A stretch of DNA of 64,000 nucleotides from Sulfuricurvum sp. MLSB (GCF_000747095.1 NZ_JQGL01000006.1:18155-82154); one strand, 5' to 3'; counted from the stretch's first letter, positions 36,688-47,842 are shown. The notes: generated by a model not told the origin, from the sequence alone. Numbers and translations are program-made.

Positions 36688-37437
36688 CTAGTCTCTCCAG
36701 AGCGTCTCAAATACCCCTTTCACTTCCCCTTTGAACGTAATCGTCCCCTCATCAAACCCCAGATACAGCGTCTCTGCGCTTTTCGGATAAACACGCGCAT
36801 GATCCGCAACCAAACCCTCGATTGACGCACGATAAAAACACGCTGCCATCCCTGTTCCGCACGCTAGCGTCTCATCTTCTACCCCACGCTCATAGGTGCG
36901 CACCCGCATACTTCCATCAGCATTTATACCCGCAATGTTCACATTGGCATTGTATTTGTGACGAAGCTCTCTCGCCATCGAAATATTAAAATGTTCCATG
37001 TCGGCATCGAAGGTAACAAGATGAGGAACGCCCGTATCGATGAGCCACCATGTCATTTCATGCTCTATAATCGCGTCGTTTATAACAAGCGGAGGGGTTA
37101 GATCACTCTGAACCATATCTCCCTCCACACTCGCTTTTATCAGCCCTGCACCCGTTAAAAACTCCATACTCTCACCGGCTAATCCAAAACGATGGGCATA
37201 ATGAGCGCACGCGCGGCTTCCGTTGCCGCACATCGACGCGGTCGAGCCGTCGGCATTGTAAAATTCCCACTCGAAATCATGGCTCTCATGAGGAAGAAGG
37301 ACAATTAGTCCATCCGCACCGATGCCGTTTTGACGATCACACAGGGTTCGGGCAAGTCCGGAACGATCTGCTCCGCAGAAAGCGTGAAAGATGACGAAAT
37401 CGTTGCCGCTGGCGCAGTATTTGGCGATTTGAAGCAT
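36688..37437 (-). CDS. dapF: diaminopimelate epimerase DapF
   Basis: This 249-residue enzyme converts LL- to meso-diaminopimelate for lysine and peptidoglycan. The two catalytic Cys are in MCGNGSRACAHY and LACGTGMAAC; SGNDFVIF opens the first domain. The start at 37437 follows AAGGA; an earlier in-frame ATG overlaps coaE. It belongs to the run speE-like, coaE, dapF. Confidence 0.95.
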   Translation of the reverse strand: MLQIAKYCASGNDFVIFHAFCGADRSGLARTLCDRQNGIGADGLIVLLPHESHDFEWEFYNADGSTASMCGNGSRACAHYAHRFGLAGESMEFLTGAGLIKASVEGDMVQSDLTPPLVINDAIIEHEMTWWLIDTGVPHLVTFDADMEHFNISMARELRHKYNANVNIAGINADGSMRVRTYERGVEDETLACGTGMAACFYRASIEGLVADHARVYPKSAETLYLGFDEGTITFKGEVKGVFETLWRD

Positions 37438-37466
37438 ACAGGAATCCTTCGGAAAAATATATGCCA

Positions 37467-38072
37467 TTATACCTTAGGGGCGGGATAGAGCGCTTTAATC
37501 GTGTCGACGAACTGTTCACACTCTTTCTGGAGGTGTTTGAGGTTGGAGGAGTTATCGATAACCCACGTCGCGCGCGCTTTTTTCTCCTCGATATCCATCT
37601 GGCTCTCGATGCGGCGAAGCGATTCCTCTTGCGAAAAGCCGTTACGCTTCATAAACCGCTCAAGCTGAATCGCTTTGGGGGTATAGACGACGACGGAATG
37701 CTCGATCGGGTAGGAGGACGTTTCAAAAAAGAGGGGAATGTCGATCAGATAAGGATACCCCAAACGATCCTGCTTTTCGCTCGCTTCTTCGATGGCCGCG
37801 CGGATTTTCGGATGTAAAAAAGCTTCGAGCTTTTTTTTCGCTTCGGGATCGGCAAAGATTTTTTTCCCCAGAAGAGGACGGTTGACTTTGGTACCGCTTA
37901 CGTATTCTTCGCCGAAATGTTCTCGTACCCAAAGATGGTTTTCATCCAGAATACGATGTGCGATGGTATCGGCATCGATAATCCGAAGGCCGTTCAGGGT
38001 AAGCAGCGACGCGACACTGCTTTTTCCCGTCGCAATCCCTCCCGTCAAAGCGATAGCGTATTTAAAAGCCAT
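37467..38072 (-). CDS. coaE: dephospho-CoA kinase CoaE
   Basis: This 201-residue kinase does the last step of coenzyme A synthesis. The P-loop GGIATGKSSVA, DADTIAHRIL, and the lid region with IDIPLFFET are visible. It overlaps the SpeE-like gene by one base. Confidence 0.95.
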   Translation of the reverse strand: MAFKYAIALTGGIATGKSSVASLLTLNGLRIIDADTIAHRILDENHLWVREHFGEEYVSGTKVNRPLLGKKIFADPEAKKKLEAFLHPKIRAAIEEASEKQDRLGYPYLIDIPLFFETSSYPIEHSVVVYTPKAIQLERFMKRNGFSQEESLRRIESQMDIEEKKARATWVIDNSSNLKHLQKECEQFVDTIKALYPAPKV

Positions 38073-38629
38073 TAATTGCGGATAATGCCCAAATAATTTT
38101 TGCGGATATATTGCGGCATTGCGAACGCGGCGACATGGATATCGCAGTTATAATATTGGTGCCCTTCGAGAAGGTCGCTGCGCTGCAAGATCAAGTCGGC
38201 CGTCGGGTGGTATTCTTTGGAGCACAGCAACAACGTCGTGCCCTCTCCGACGTGATAGGGCATGATAATTTTGAAATAGTTGCCCAAAATCTGTATCAGT
38301 TTGGTATTTGCGGCCGTGTCGTCAAGACCCGGATGACGCACAACGCACAATCCGTCTTCTTTGAGAATACGGTTAACATGAGCCAATGCCGCACTGTCTT
38401 CGCTGACGGTGCCGATCATAACGACATCCGCGCTGCTATCGGCTACATTACGCAAAGAACCAAGCAAATCGGAAGCAGGGGTATACGTAACTTCCACATC
38501 GCGATAACGGGCCAATTCACCTTTTAACGCAGCGGCATCGTTGCTTAAAACCAGAACTGACTGCGGATTTTTATGGGTACACATTGGAACATGAACCATC
38601 ATTTCGGGGTAAATAAACGTTTTCATCAA
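38072..38629 (-). CDS. reduced spermidine synthase-like protein
   Basis: This 185-residue protein resembles the Rossmann half of polyamine aminopropyltransferases, as annotated next to coaE in related genomes. It has a beta-alpha pattern (SVLVLSND, VVMIGTV, GLCVVRHPG, then YFKIIMPYHVGEGTTLLLCS). It lacks the usual N-terminal beta domain and the GGGDG nucleotide-binding motif, so aminopropyl transfer is doubtful. It may instead be a degenerate but conserved relative. Confidence 0.65.
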   Translation of the reverse strand: MMKTFIYPEMMVHVPMCTHKNPQSVLVLSNDAAALKGELARYRDVEVTYTPASDLLGSLRNVADSSADVVMIGTVSEDSAALAHVNRILKEDGLCVVRHPGLDDTAANTKLIQILGNYFKIIMPYHVGEGTTLLLCSKEYHPTADLILQRSDLLEGHQYYNCDIHVAAFAMPQYIRKNYLGIIRN

Positions 38630-38742
38630 TTCGGTTGTCTCGTCTTTGCAGAATTTTTGAGCGATTGTAACATGCGGAGATTAAAAGGTATTGAATATTC
38701 CTTGCCTACTCCGACGTTAAAGGTTATAACGTTCCGTTTTGA

Positions 38743-38748
38743 TATAAT
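38743..38748 (+). promoter_or_regulatory. -10 box of the small membrane protein gene
   Basis: TATAAT preceded by TTTTGA lies about 37 bp before the ATG at 38785. No clear -35. Confidence 0.45.
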
Positions 38749-38784
38749 TTCAACAGATCAATCCTATTCTAACGGAGTTTATAT

Positions 38785-38988
38785 ATGTGCGCAGAAAGAA
38801 TTCAACGCTTCTTGATGGCGATCGTGCTGACGGTTTCGATGGTGCTGTTCGTAACCGGGCAAATGCAGTGGGCCGTCATCCTTCAAACGTTCGTCATCCT
38901 TATGGTTCTTGTATGGGCCTTTACCGATTTTTGCCCTTCACTATGGTTTTTTGGAAAACTTTTCGGAAAATATTCTCAAAAAGATTGA
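38785..38988 (+). CDS. 67-residue two-span membrane protein, DUF2892-like
   Basis: This small protein has two hydrophobic helices (about 9-27 and 30-48) and a C-terminal CPSLWFFGKLFG patch, like small inner-membrane DUF2892/YgaP-type proteins. GGAG precedes the start. It lies alone 78 bp before purM on the same strand. Confidence 0.7.
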   Translation: MCAERIQRFLMAIVLTVSMVLFVTGQMQWAVILQTFVILMVLVWAFTDFCPSLWFFGKLFGKYSQKD

Positions 38989-39031
38989 TTCCTAACAGCT
39001 CCCTCTAAATTTCCCCTAACTACTCTTGCGT

Positions 39032-39060
39032 TATAATTCCCTCACTATTTTAGGTGAGGG
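39032..39060 (+). promoter_or_regulatory. purM promoter box with overlapping dyad
   Basis: TATAAT at 39032-39037 is followed by the dyad CCCTCAC (39039-39045) and GTGAGGG (39054-39060), the second arm containing the purM ribosome-binding site. If TATAAT is the -10, transcription starts within the first arm, so the dyad would act as an operator; if an upstream promoter is used, the hairpin would hide the ribosome-binding site. Confidence 0.45.
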
Positions 39061-39066
39061 ATTTTT

Positions 39067-40062
39067 ATGAGCCAAATCAGCTACAAAGATGCCGGCGTCG
39101 ATATCGATGCAGGGAACAGTTTCGTCGAAAACATCAAACCGCTGGTCAAATCGACCGTTGTCCCCGGAGTATTGGGCGGTATCGGCTCATTTGCGGGAGC
39201 TTTTGAACTCCCTACGGGGTATCGTGAACCGGTCATGCTTGCCGCAACGGACGGCGTCGGAACTAAACTCAAACTGGCTATCGATTCAGGAATCCACAAC
39301 ACCGTCGGGATCGATCTCGTCGCAATGTGCGTCAATGACCTCATCTGTAATTTCGGTACCCCTTCGTTCTTCCTTGATTATTACGCAACGGGAAAACTGG
39401 ATGTCGCTGCCGCAACGGCGGTTGTCGGCGGGATAGCCGAGGGATGCCGTCAGGCCGAATGTGCCCTTATCGGCGGTGAAACGGCGGAAATGCCGGGAAT
39501 GTACCATTCGGATGATTACGATCTTGCCGGATTCGCCGTAGGGATCGGTGAAAAAAGCGAACTCGACCGTACGGGCAAAGTAACAGCCGGCGATATTCTG
39601 ATCGCCCTTCCAAGTTCCGGGCTCCACTCAAACGGCTTCTCTCTCGCCCGCAAAGTACTCCTCGAAAAAATGGGGATGAAATTTGAAGACGAGTTCAACG
39701 GAAAACCGCTGATCGATACCTTGCTGACGCCGACGCGGATCTATGTCAAAACATTCAAAGCGCTGAAAAACAACATTCAGGCGCTTGCCCACATCACCGG
39801 CGGAGGAATCGTTGAAAACCTTCCCCGTGTCCTTCCCGAAGGGCTGCGCGCGGTAATCGACGAATCTTCGATCCGCGTCCTCCCTATTTTCGAACTGATC
39901 GGTCAGCATGTTGAACGTTCCGAAATGTTCCGTGCATTCAACATGGGTGTCGGTATGATCCTCGTTGTCCGCCCTGAAAACGTTGATCATGTCCTTGCCA
40001 ACACCGACGGTTATGTCATCGGCCGCCTCGAAGAGGGCAAACGCGAAGCCGTCCTCGCTTAA
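39067..40062 (+). CDS. purM: phosphoribosylformylglycinamidine cyclo-ligase PurM
   Basis: This 331-residue enzyme makes aminoimidazole ribonucleotide in purine synthesis. Features are YKDAGVDIDAGN at the N-terminus, LAATDGVGTKLKLA with ATP/metal residues, GGETAEMPGMY, and HITGGGIVENLPR. The length is typical. It stands alone, convergent with ccoG. Confidence 0.96.
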   Translation: MSQISYKDAGVDIDAGNSFVENIKPLVKSTVVPGVLGGIGSFAGAFELPTGYREPVMLAATDGVGTKLKLAIDSGIHNTVGIDLVAMCVNDLICNFGTPSFFLDYYATGKLDVAAATAVVGGIAEGCRQAECALIGGETAEMPGMYHSDDYDLAGFAVGIGEKSELDRTGKVTAGDILIALPSSGLHSNGFSLARKVLLEKMGMKFEDEFNGKPLIDTLLTPTRIYVKTFKALKNNIQALAHITGGGIVENLPRVLPEGLRAVIDESSIRVLPIFELIGQHVERSEMFRAFNMGVGMILVVRPENVDHVLANTDGYVIGRLEEGKREAVLA

Positions 40063-40218
40063 CTCTCTTTTTTTCCGCCGCTTACAAAGCGGGGAATCCT
40101 CTCTCTCACCGAAAACATCCATTATCCCGGCAAACGTATTCAGCGTGTTTTGACAACGAGTAGATATAGTCTTGATACGGCTATCAACAATAAAGAAATG
40201 GATTATATTAAAGAAAGA
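40063..40218. other. purM-ccoG convergent gap
   Basis: No gene is seen. A short dyad at 40078-40092 (CCGCTT and AAGCGG) follows a T-run and has no T-run after it on either strand, so it is not a convincing terminator. Confidence 0.4.
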
Positions 40219-40239
40219 AAAGGGGCGCTAGGCCCCTTT
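40219..40239 (-). terminator. terminator of ccoG
   Basis: AAAGGGGC and GCCCCTTT pair perfectly around a 5-base loop, 4 bp past the ccoG stop, with a T-rich minus-strand tail (TTTTCTTTCTTT). It may also stop purM transcripts. Confidence 0.75.
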
Positions 40240-40243
40240 GGAA

Positions 40244-41683
40244 TTATTTGAGCAGATCTGCCCGAGGGAATGTAAACGTTGATTCGCGGAATACGATGAC
40301 TTTTTCTTTGTCATCGATTGCATACGCGCGGATAGTGATCGGGATGACCGTATCTTTGCGATCATCGTTAACCAGCATCTCATCGGTGTAAAGAACCACC
40401 ACTTTTTTCTTGACGACGCCCGGCTTGACTTTGAACGGTTTGGCAGGCTGATCGATTTTGATCTTTCCTTCCATTCCCGCCGGTGCGATTACGTCGAAAT
40501 AGTACTCATGATCTTCGTTCAAGGTGTTTTGCAAAAGGAACGTATAGGCATTGTCTACCCGCGTTTTCCCCTCATCCGTCTGGTTGATGGAATACAGGCG
40601 GTTTTCTTTATTGATATTGAGGAGCATATACTCTTTTTTGCTTCCCATCATCGCCAGAATGATGCTGACGATAACCAACACCGCGATATATCCGAGGATT
40701 TTCGGACGCAAATAATGGGTTTTACCCTTCATAAACAACGTCTCTTTTTCACTCGACCACTCGACAAGGCTCGGTTTACCGAGTTTGCCCATGACTTCCG
40801 TACAGGCATCGACGCATTCGAGGCAGTTGATGCACTCAAGCTGCAACCCTTTACGGATATCAATGTGCGTCGGACATACCGTGACGCAGCTTTCGCACGT
40901 CGTACACTCGGCTTTTGGATTGACGCTTAAAAGGTCGTTTTGTTTTGTAAAGACTTTTTCTTTGTTCTCATTATAGATGTCGCCGCCGCGATTAGGGTTG
41001 TAAATCGCCATAACGGTGTCGTCGTCATACAAAACGGACTGAATACGCGAATAAGGGCATACGTAGACACAAAAATTTTCTTTGAGAAAAATAACGTCAT
41101 AAACCAAAAACGCGACGATAACAAGAATCGAACCCACTAATACCGGGTGTTCCGAAGGGTTTTGGATATACGCCAGGAAATCTTCGGGCGGAACGAAATA
41201 CCACATCAAATCGGCCGCCGCGACGAAAGCCAATCCCGTCCACAGCAAAAGCGCTACGACACGTTTGATTTTATTTTCCAATTTCGAATAATCGGGTTCT
41301 TGCTGTTTGTTTTTGATCCGCTTGCGCAGTCCGAGCAGTTTTGTTTCGATCAAATCGCGGTAGACAACGCGGAAAATGGTCTGCGGGCACATCCATCCGC
41401 AGAAAACCCGTCCGCCGAGCACCGTCAAACCGAAAACGCCGATAAAAAGGATCATCAGCAAAAACGGCATTAGATAAAGTTCTTGCATGTCAAACTGCAC
41501 AAACATCAAATGAAGTTTGAGCTTATCGAAGCTGAGCAAAAAGAGATGATTCCCATCCACTTGAATCCACGGGATCACCAATGACAATACGGTTATAAGG
41601 CCGTAAAACCAATATCTTTTAATCCGCAGGGGTGTCCACCCGGCCAAATATTCTTTCCCTCTCGGGGTCGTTTCTTCGCTCAT
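40244..41683 (-). CDS. ccoG: cytochrome c oxidase accessory protein CcoG (FixG/RdxA)
   Basis: This 479-residue membrane ferredoxin-like protein helps assemble cbb3-type oxidase, probably by reducing copper. It has about five membrane helices, an N-terminal CGWMCPQT motif, two 4Fe-4S motifs (CTTCESCVTVCP and CINCLECVDAC) and a C-terminal periplasmic Ig-like domain (about 360-479). The start at 41683 has AAGGAGG upstream and shares one base with the stop of the preceding gene. cco structural genes are not in this window. Confidence 0.95.
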   Translation of the reverse strand: MSEETTPRGKEYLAGWTPLRIKRYWFYGLITVLSLVIPWIQVDGNHLFLLSFDKLKLHLMFVQFDMQELYLMPFLLMILFIGVFGLTVLGGRVFCGWMCPQTIFRVVYRDLIETKLLGLRKRIKNKQQEPDYSKLENKIKRVVALLLWTGLAFVAAADLMWYFVPPEDFLAYIQNPSEHPVLVGSILVIVAFLVYDVIFLKENFCVYVCPYSRIQSVLYDDDTVMAIYNPNRGGDIYNENKEKVFTKQNDLLSVNPKAECTTCESCVTVCPTHIDIRKGLQLECINCLECVDACTEVMGKLGKPSLVEWSSEKETLFMKGKTHYLRPKILGYIAVLVIVSIILAMMGSKKEYMLLNINKENRLYSINQTDEGKTRVDNAYTFLLQNTLNEDHEYYFDVIAPAGMEGKIKIDQPAKPFKVKPGVVKKKVVVLYTDEMLVNDDRKDTVIPITIRAYAIDDKEKVIVFRESTFTFPRADLLK

Positions 41684-42342
41684 TAAACCTCCTTTGAGCT
41701 TGTTTCTACCATCGGGCAACGTATTGTCCCGATCACCATTGCTTCCGCTTCTTCGTCGTTGCCCGCGCCGAATACGCCGCTGACGACTTCTTTGAGTTCG
41801 CGCGATTCGACGTAATCTTTCAACGAGCTTCGGCTTACCCCTAAAATGCGTGCGATTTCACTCACGCTGCGTCGTTGCTTGAGCAAGTCGATAATTTTTT
41901 CAAGATGAATATCGAATTTGGATGAGGACTTGGATCCTTTCGGACGCCCTATCCCTTTTTTTGCATCGTCTTGCAATACCTGACGAAGCTGATCGATCAG
42001 CCCCAAAACCACCATTGTATCACTTTTACGGTCAATTAAAACGCCGGGTTTGACCAGCTTGATCGTATTGCCGTTTTTGAGCAGGCAGCTGAGCATCTGC
42101 ACCAGATCCTCAATATGGCTGCTAAGCGCCCATGTATCGTACACGATCAGCATGTCATCGTGTAGGGAACGGAAAAACTGGACTACTTCAGTGCGTTCGG
42201 ACAGCCGTTTGCTTTGAGAGGTTTGATCCACCATCTCTTCATCGATCAACAATCCCTTTTGATCTGCGTAACCGTTAATCAGTTTGAGCTGTTCGTAAAC
42301 GCAGTCAAAATCTTTATCGGAACGGATATAACTCACAATCAT
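41683..42342 (-). CDS. recombinase-derived protein with degenerate catalytic site, coupled to ccoG
   Basis: This 219-residue protein has the resolvase fold plan: N-terminal strand IVSYIRSDKD, a middle region with YDTWALSSHIEDLVQML, a GIGRPKGSKSS hinge and a C-terminal helix-turn-helix (RSVSEIARILGVSRSSLKDY). The usual Y-x-R-V-S nucleophile spacing is changed (Y-I-R-S) and the D-R-L-x-R residues are missing, so it is probably not a recombinase but a DNA-binding regulator. TAATG couples it to ccoG, which suggests control of ccoG or respiratory genes; this is inference. Confidence 0.75.
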   Translation of the reverse strand: MIVSYIRSDKDFDCVYEQLKLINGYADQKGLLIDEEMVDQTSQSKRLSERTEVVQFFRSLHDDMLIVYDTWALSSHIEDLVQMLSCLLKNGNTIKLVKPGVLIDRKSDTMVVLGLIDQLRQVLQDDAKKGIGRPKGSKSSSKFDIHLEKIIDLLKQRRSVSEIARILGVSRSSLKDYVESRELKEVVSGVFGAGNDEEAEAMVIGTIRCPMVETSSKEV

Positions 42343-42408
42343 TGTAACGTATAAACCCTTTCAATTGTTGAGTTTCATCGTCATTCTACCCAACACTGAC
42401 GATCAAAG

Positions 42409-43218
42409 TCAAGGGTAAATTATCATTTTTTCGTCAAATTTCAACTCTATGCTCACCACTTCGCATTGCAAATCAATGCCGAAAGCCTCTCTCACCCGAC
42501 TTTGCGCTTCCGAGATTAAAGCCATTGCATCCTCGTACGTTCCGCCACCGTAATTGACGAGGAAATTGGCATGCACCTCGCTAAATGCCATTGCCCCCTG
42601 CCGTTGCCCCTTCAGCCCGACCGCTTCGATCAGCCGTCCGGCATAATCACCCGGCGGATTTTTAAAACAACTCCCGGCACTGGGCTCATGCGGCTGATTG
42701 GAACGCATCTGCGCAAACATTTCCAGACGCTCAGGCGAAAATCCTTTTTCCAGTTCGAATACCGCTTCGAATACGACCTCATTGATCGATGTTTTGCGGT
42801 AACCGTAGTCGATTTGTTCTTTGGGTATCCATCCGCTTTGGGTGCGGATCGCGATAAGATGGTTGAAAATCTCATACTCTTTAAGTCCCGCATTCATCTT
42901 CAGCATTCCGCCGAGCGTGCCGGGGAGCTTGGAGAGGTATTCGAAGTAGGCGATGTCGTTTTTTTTGCAAAAAGAGACGACCCTTCCGCCGGGTGTTGCC
43001 GCACCGATGCGCAGTCGGTCGTTTTCGATGCGGATAAAATCGTACTGTTTTGAGAGCATCATCAACGGCGGCGGATTCGGCGATACGAGAAGGTTGTTCG
43101 CGCTTCCGACGATCACGTGCCCTTCGGGAACAATATCGTCTTCGATCAGTGCGACATCGACGGTCGGGCCGATACGGATAGAACTGAAAGTTGAGAAATT
43201 GACCGTTTTGGTATTCAT
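42409..43218 (-). CDS. murB: UDP-N-acetylenolpyruvoylglucosamine reductase MurB (short type)
   Basis: This 269-residue FAD enzyme reduces the enolpyruvyl group to form UDP-MurNAc. Features are FSSIRIGP at the N-terminus, the FAD-binding IVGSANNLLVSP and LPGTLGGMLKMNAG, the proton-donor Ser in AGSCFKNP and the Glu-His segment SEVHANFLVNYGGG. It is shorter than the E. coli type, as in related genera. The start overlaps the fliQ stop by 4 bp. Confidence 0.94.
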   Translation of the reverse strand: MNTKTVNFSTFSSIRIGPTVDVALIEDDIVPEGHVIVGSANNLLVSPNPPPLMMLSKQYDFIRIENDRLRIGAATPGGRVVSFCKKNDIAYFEYLSKLPGTLGGMLKMNAGLKEYEIFNHLIAIRTQSGWIPKEQIDYGYRKTSINEVVFEAVFELEKGFSPERLEMFAQMRSNQPHEPSAGSCFKNPPGDYAGRLIEAVGLKGQRQGAMAFSEVHANFLVNYGGGTYEDAMALISEAQSRVREAFGIDLQCEVVSIELKFDEKMIIYP

Positions 43219-43484
43219 TGCATAAACGTCGGAATCATATTAAAAATGCGGATCGTGAAATCTTCCATCGTGTTCATCATCCACGGCATTGTCAGAATGA
43301 TGACGACAACGATTCCGATGATTTTGGGGATAAAACTCAGTGTCATCTCATTGATCTGGGTCGTTGCCTGAAATATACTCACCGCAAGCCCAAGAAACAT
43401 CCCTACAAGCAATGCCGGAAGCGCAAGTATCAGCGCAATTTTGAATGTTTCGATCCCTAACCCGATCAACTCTTCCTGTATCAT
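43215..43484 (-). CDS. fliQ: flagellar export protein FliQ
   Basis: This 89-residue inner-membrane protein of the flagellar type III export gate has two long hydrophobic helices (about 15-40 and 52-75) with QATTQINEMTLSFIPK between, the conserved FliQ/SctS loop. It sits between mqnD and murB and overlaps murB. Confidence 0.95.
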   Translation of the reverse strand: MIQEELIGLGIETFKIALILALPALLVGMFLGLAVSIFQATTQINEMTLSFIPKIIGIVVVIILTMPWMMNTMEDFTIRIFNMIPTFMQ

Positions 43485-44348
43485 TTACGAATACCTCAAC
43501 TCAGTATATTCAAGAGGAATCATAAAGTCGCGCGGGTCGATCTTCGCGTCGAAGAACCCATGTTTGTATCCCAAATCAAACAACACTTCTATCGCTTTGT
43601 ACTGGGTTTCGCTGAGGGTAATCGACTCATCGTTGGCATACAGTTCCAGATATTTTTCCAGCGTCGGGGCGTCGATCCGCACCAGTGAGCGCTCCAATAG
43701 CATTGTGGAGAGCGTCTCTTTATGATCGCGGGCGATCTGGACCGCTTTGGTCAAAATATTTTCATACTCAATCGCCGACGTTAGCGGCAATGAGCGGCGG
43801 ATCGCCATTCCGCCCAACGGTAACGGCAGTTCGCGCCCCGCAAGCTCCTGCCAAACGTCCCACAGTTCGCGCTCGACTTCAAGGCTCTCATCGTATCCCA
43901 AAATACTCTCGTGTATCAGTACCCCGGCATCGACGACCCCCTCGAGCACCGCTTGTTCGATCTCCAAAAAATTCATATAGACGATTTTGGCATCGGGGTA
44001 GGCGATCCGAAACAACAGGGCGTTGGTCGTGAATTTTCCGCTGAGGGCGACTTTGAACCGCTTTTTAAGTACTGTCTCTTTTTTGCGGATCAGTTTTGGG
44101 CCATACCCTTGACCGAAACTCACGGCCGTTCGCAACAAAGCGTAATCGTTTCGGATATGGGGATAGAGGCCGAAACTGATGGCGGTAATATCGTACGTCC
44201 CTTTGAGCGCTTCGGTGTTAAGGGTTTCAATATCAAGAGGGATATTGTCAAAAACAGTATCTTTTTTCCCTACCCACCCAAATTTTATGGCGTAATACAT
44301 AAAAATGTCATCGGCGTCGGGGGAGTGGGCAATAACCGTTTTTTTCAC
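43485..44348 (-). CDS. mqnD: 1,4-dihydroxy-6-naphthoate synthase MqnD
   Basis: This 287-residue enzyme is in the futalosine route to menaquinone. It has a periplasmic-binding-protein fold with the N-terminal AHSPDADDIFMYYA motif and AISFGLYPHI and LSGKFTTNALLFR segments, as in MqnD. The length is typical. Its stop directly abuts the fliQ start. Confidence 0.92.
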   Translation of the reverse strand: MKKTVIAHSPDADDIFMYYAIKFGWVGKKDTVFDNIPLDIETLNTEALKGTYDITAISFGLYPHIRNDYALLRTAVSFGQGYGPKLIRKKETVLKKRFKVALSGKFTTNALLFRIAYPDAKIVYMNFLEIEQAVLEGVVDAGVLIHESILGYDESLEVERELWDVWQELAGRELPLPLGGMAIRRSLPLTSAIEYENILTKAVQIARDHKETLSTMLLERSLVRIDAPTLEKYLELYANDESITLSETQYKAIEVLFDLGYKHGFFDAKIDPRDFMIPLEYTELRYS

Positions 44349-44435
44349 CTAGGGTTCCTTCATTTCTGGACAAATCAATTAAATTTTAACGAAATAACGA
44401 TAAAATAATACCATTCCATTAGTGTGAATTTTAAT

Positions 44436-44481
44436 ATTTCAATTTGTCATATTTTTAAAATGTATTTCAATTTGTCATATT
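44436..44481. repeat. two 18-bp direct repeats upstream of recA
   Basis: ATTTCAATTTGTCATATT occurs at 44436-44453 and 44464-44481, 28 bp apart start to start, 43 bp before recA. The region 44349-44523 is AT-rich and holds no gene. It may be a regulator-binding pair. Confidence 0.7.
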
Positions 44482-44523
44482 ATTGCCTTATCTATAAACC
44501 TAATACAGAATCAGGAGCAACGC

Positions 44524-46828
<2,305 letters not shown>

Positions 46829-46829
<1 letters not shown>

Positions 46830-47113
46830 TGCAACAAGATGAGCGTCTGCTTGAGCAGGGAGAGCATGAGAGTCTGACCGAACGCTATTTCGGTCTTTCG
46901 ACTCTTAAATTCTTGATTGCCGTAGCGGCCGTTCTGATTGCAGGTATTTATATGGGCCTCATCTTCTTCGGTAATAATTCCCTCAGCGTATTGCTTGATC
47001 TGGAAGAACACCAGGATTATCTTATCGAGGATATCGAACGTCTTAAAGCTGAAAACGCTGCCCTGCAAAAACAGTATTTTGAGTTCAAAGAACTTGACGC
47101 CGATGCTGAGTAA
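46829..47113 (+). CDS. FtsB/DivIC-like membrane coiled-coil protein
   Basis: This 94-residue protein has one membrane helix (about 26-48, LKFLIAVAAVLIAGIYMGLI) followed by a coiled coil (DYLIEDIERLKAENAALQKQ), the septum formation initiator plan. The start shares the last base of the eno stop (TAATG). The place after eno matches ftsB in proteobacteria. A cell-division role is inferred. Confidence 0.8.
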
Positions 47114-47182
47114 TACGGCCTCTTATCAGAACCGTATTGCTCAACATCTGTGCCGGGATTGACCTAACCAAGAAAGGGAATT

Positions 47183-47794
47183 ATGAAATCATCACTTCTT
47201 GCCTGCATTCTTCTGTTATCCCCGTTAATTGCCCGAGAAAATCCTTTTTTTTCTGTGAATGATTCAGCCAAACAAGTCACATCCAATATTCCCGACAACG
47301 TTCCTCCTCTTGGGACACTCAGCTATAACCTGCCCGATCAGGCAAGGATTCTCAAAGAGATCACTATCACCTATCAAAACGCCGACGGAAGCATTGAAAC
47401 CCGCAAAATCGATCTGGACAAAGCCATCGACTGGCACAAATCTCTGCTCATAACGCAAGGCGGGAAGTCATCGGCAATCCCGACTAACGCCAAAAGCGTC
47501 TCGTCCGCCCAGCTTAAGTTTATTCAAATGGCAAGCACGAAAAAAGAGCTGAGGGTCACATCGGCAGCGCCGTTGATGCGTCACTTTGCGCTGAGCAATC
47601 CTAACCGTATCGTTCTTGATTTCAAACACATCAAACCGTTCGATAAAGAAGAAAAAGCGCTGAGTGCGGCGCCGTACACCAATGCCGCTCTAACGCATCA
47701 CGGGACATTTGCCCGCGCGACCATTATGCTGGACGGTCGTTACGATTACACGCTGAAGCAATCGGGGAACACAATCGTTCTCAAATGCAAATAA
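47183..47794 (+). CDS. periplasmic AMIN-domain protein
   Basis: This 203-residue protein has a signal peptide (LLACILLLSPLIA) and a C-terminal AMIN domain (about 105-200; RHFALSNPNRIVLDFKHIKP). AMIN domains bind peptidoglycan and target amidases or secretins to the septum. It follows the FtsB-like gene by 69 bp, fitting a cell-envelope role. AAAGGG precedes the ATG. Confidence 0.82.
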   Translation: MKSSLLACILLLSPLIARENPFFSVNDSAKQVTSNIPDNVPPLGTLSYNLPDQARILKEITITYQNADGSIETRKIDLDKAIDWHKSLLITQGGKSSAIPTNAKSVSSAQLKFIQMASTKKELRVTSAAPLMRHFALSNPNRIVLDFKHIKPFDKEEKALSAAPYTNAALTHHGTFARATIMLDGRYDYTLKQSGNTIVLKCK

Positions 47795-47816
47795 CAATCA
47801 GAAGTTTTAAAGAGGA

Positions 47817-47834
47817 TTCCCCCATAAGGGGGAA
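47817..47834. terminator. bidirectional hairpin between AMIN gene and tpx
   Basis: TTCCCCC and GGGGGAA pair around ATAA between convergent genes. The T-runs on both sides are short, so it is weak but well placed. Confidence 0.55.
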
Positions 47835-47842
47835 AAGAGAGA

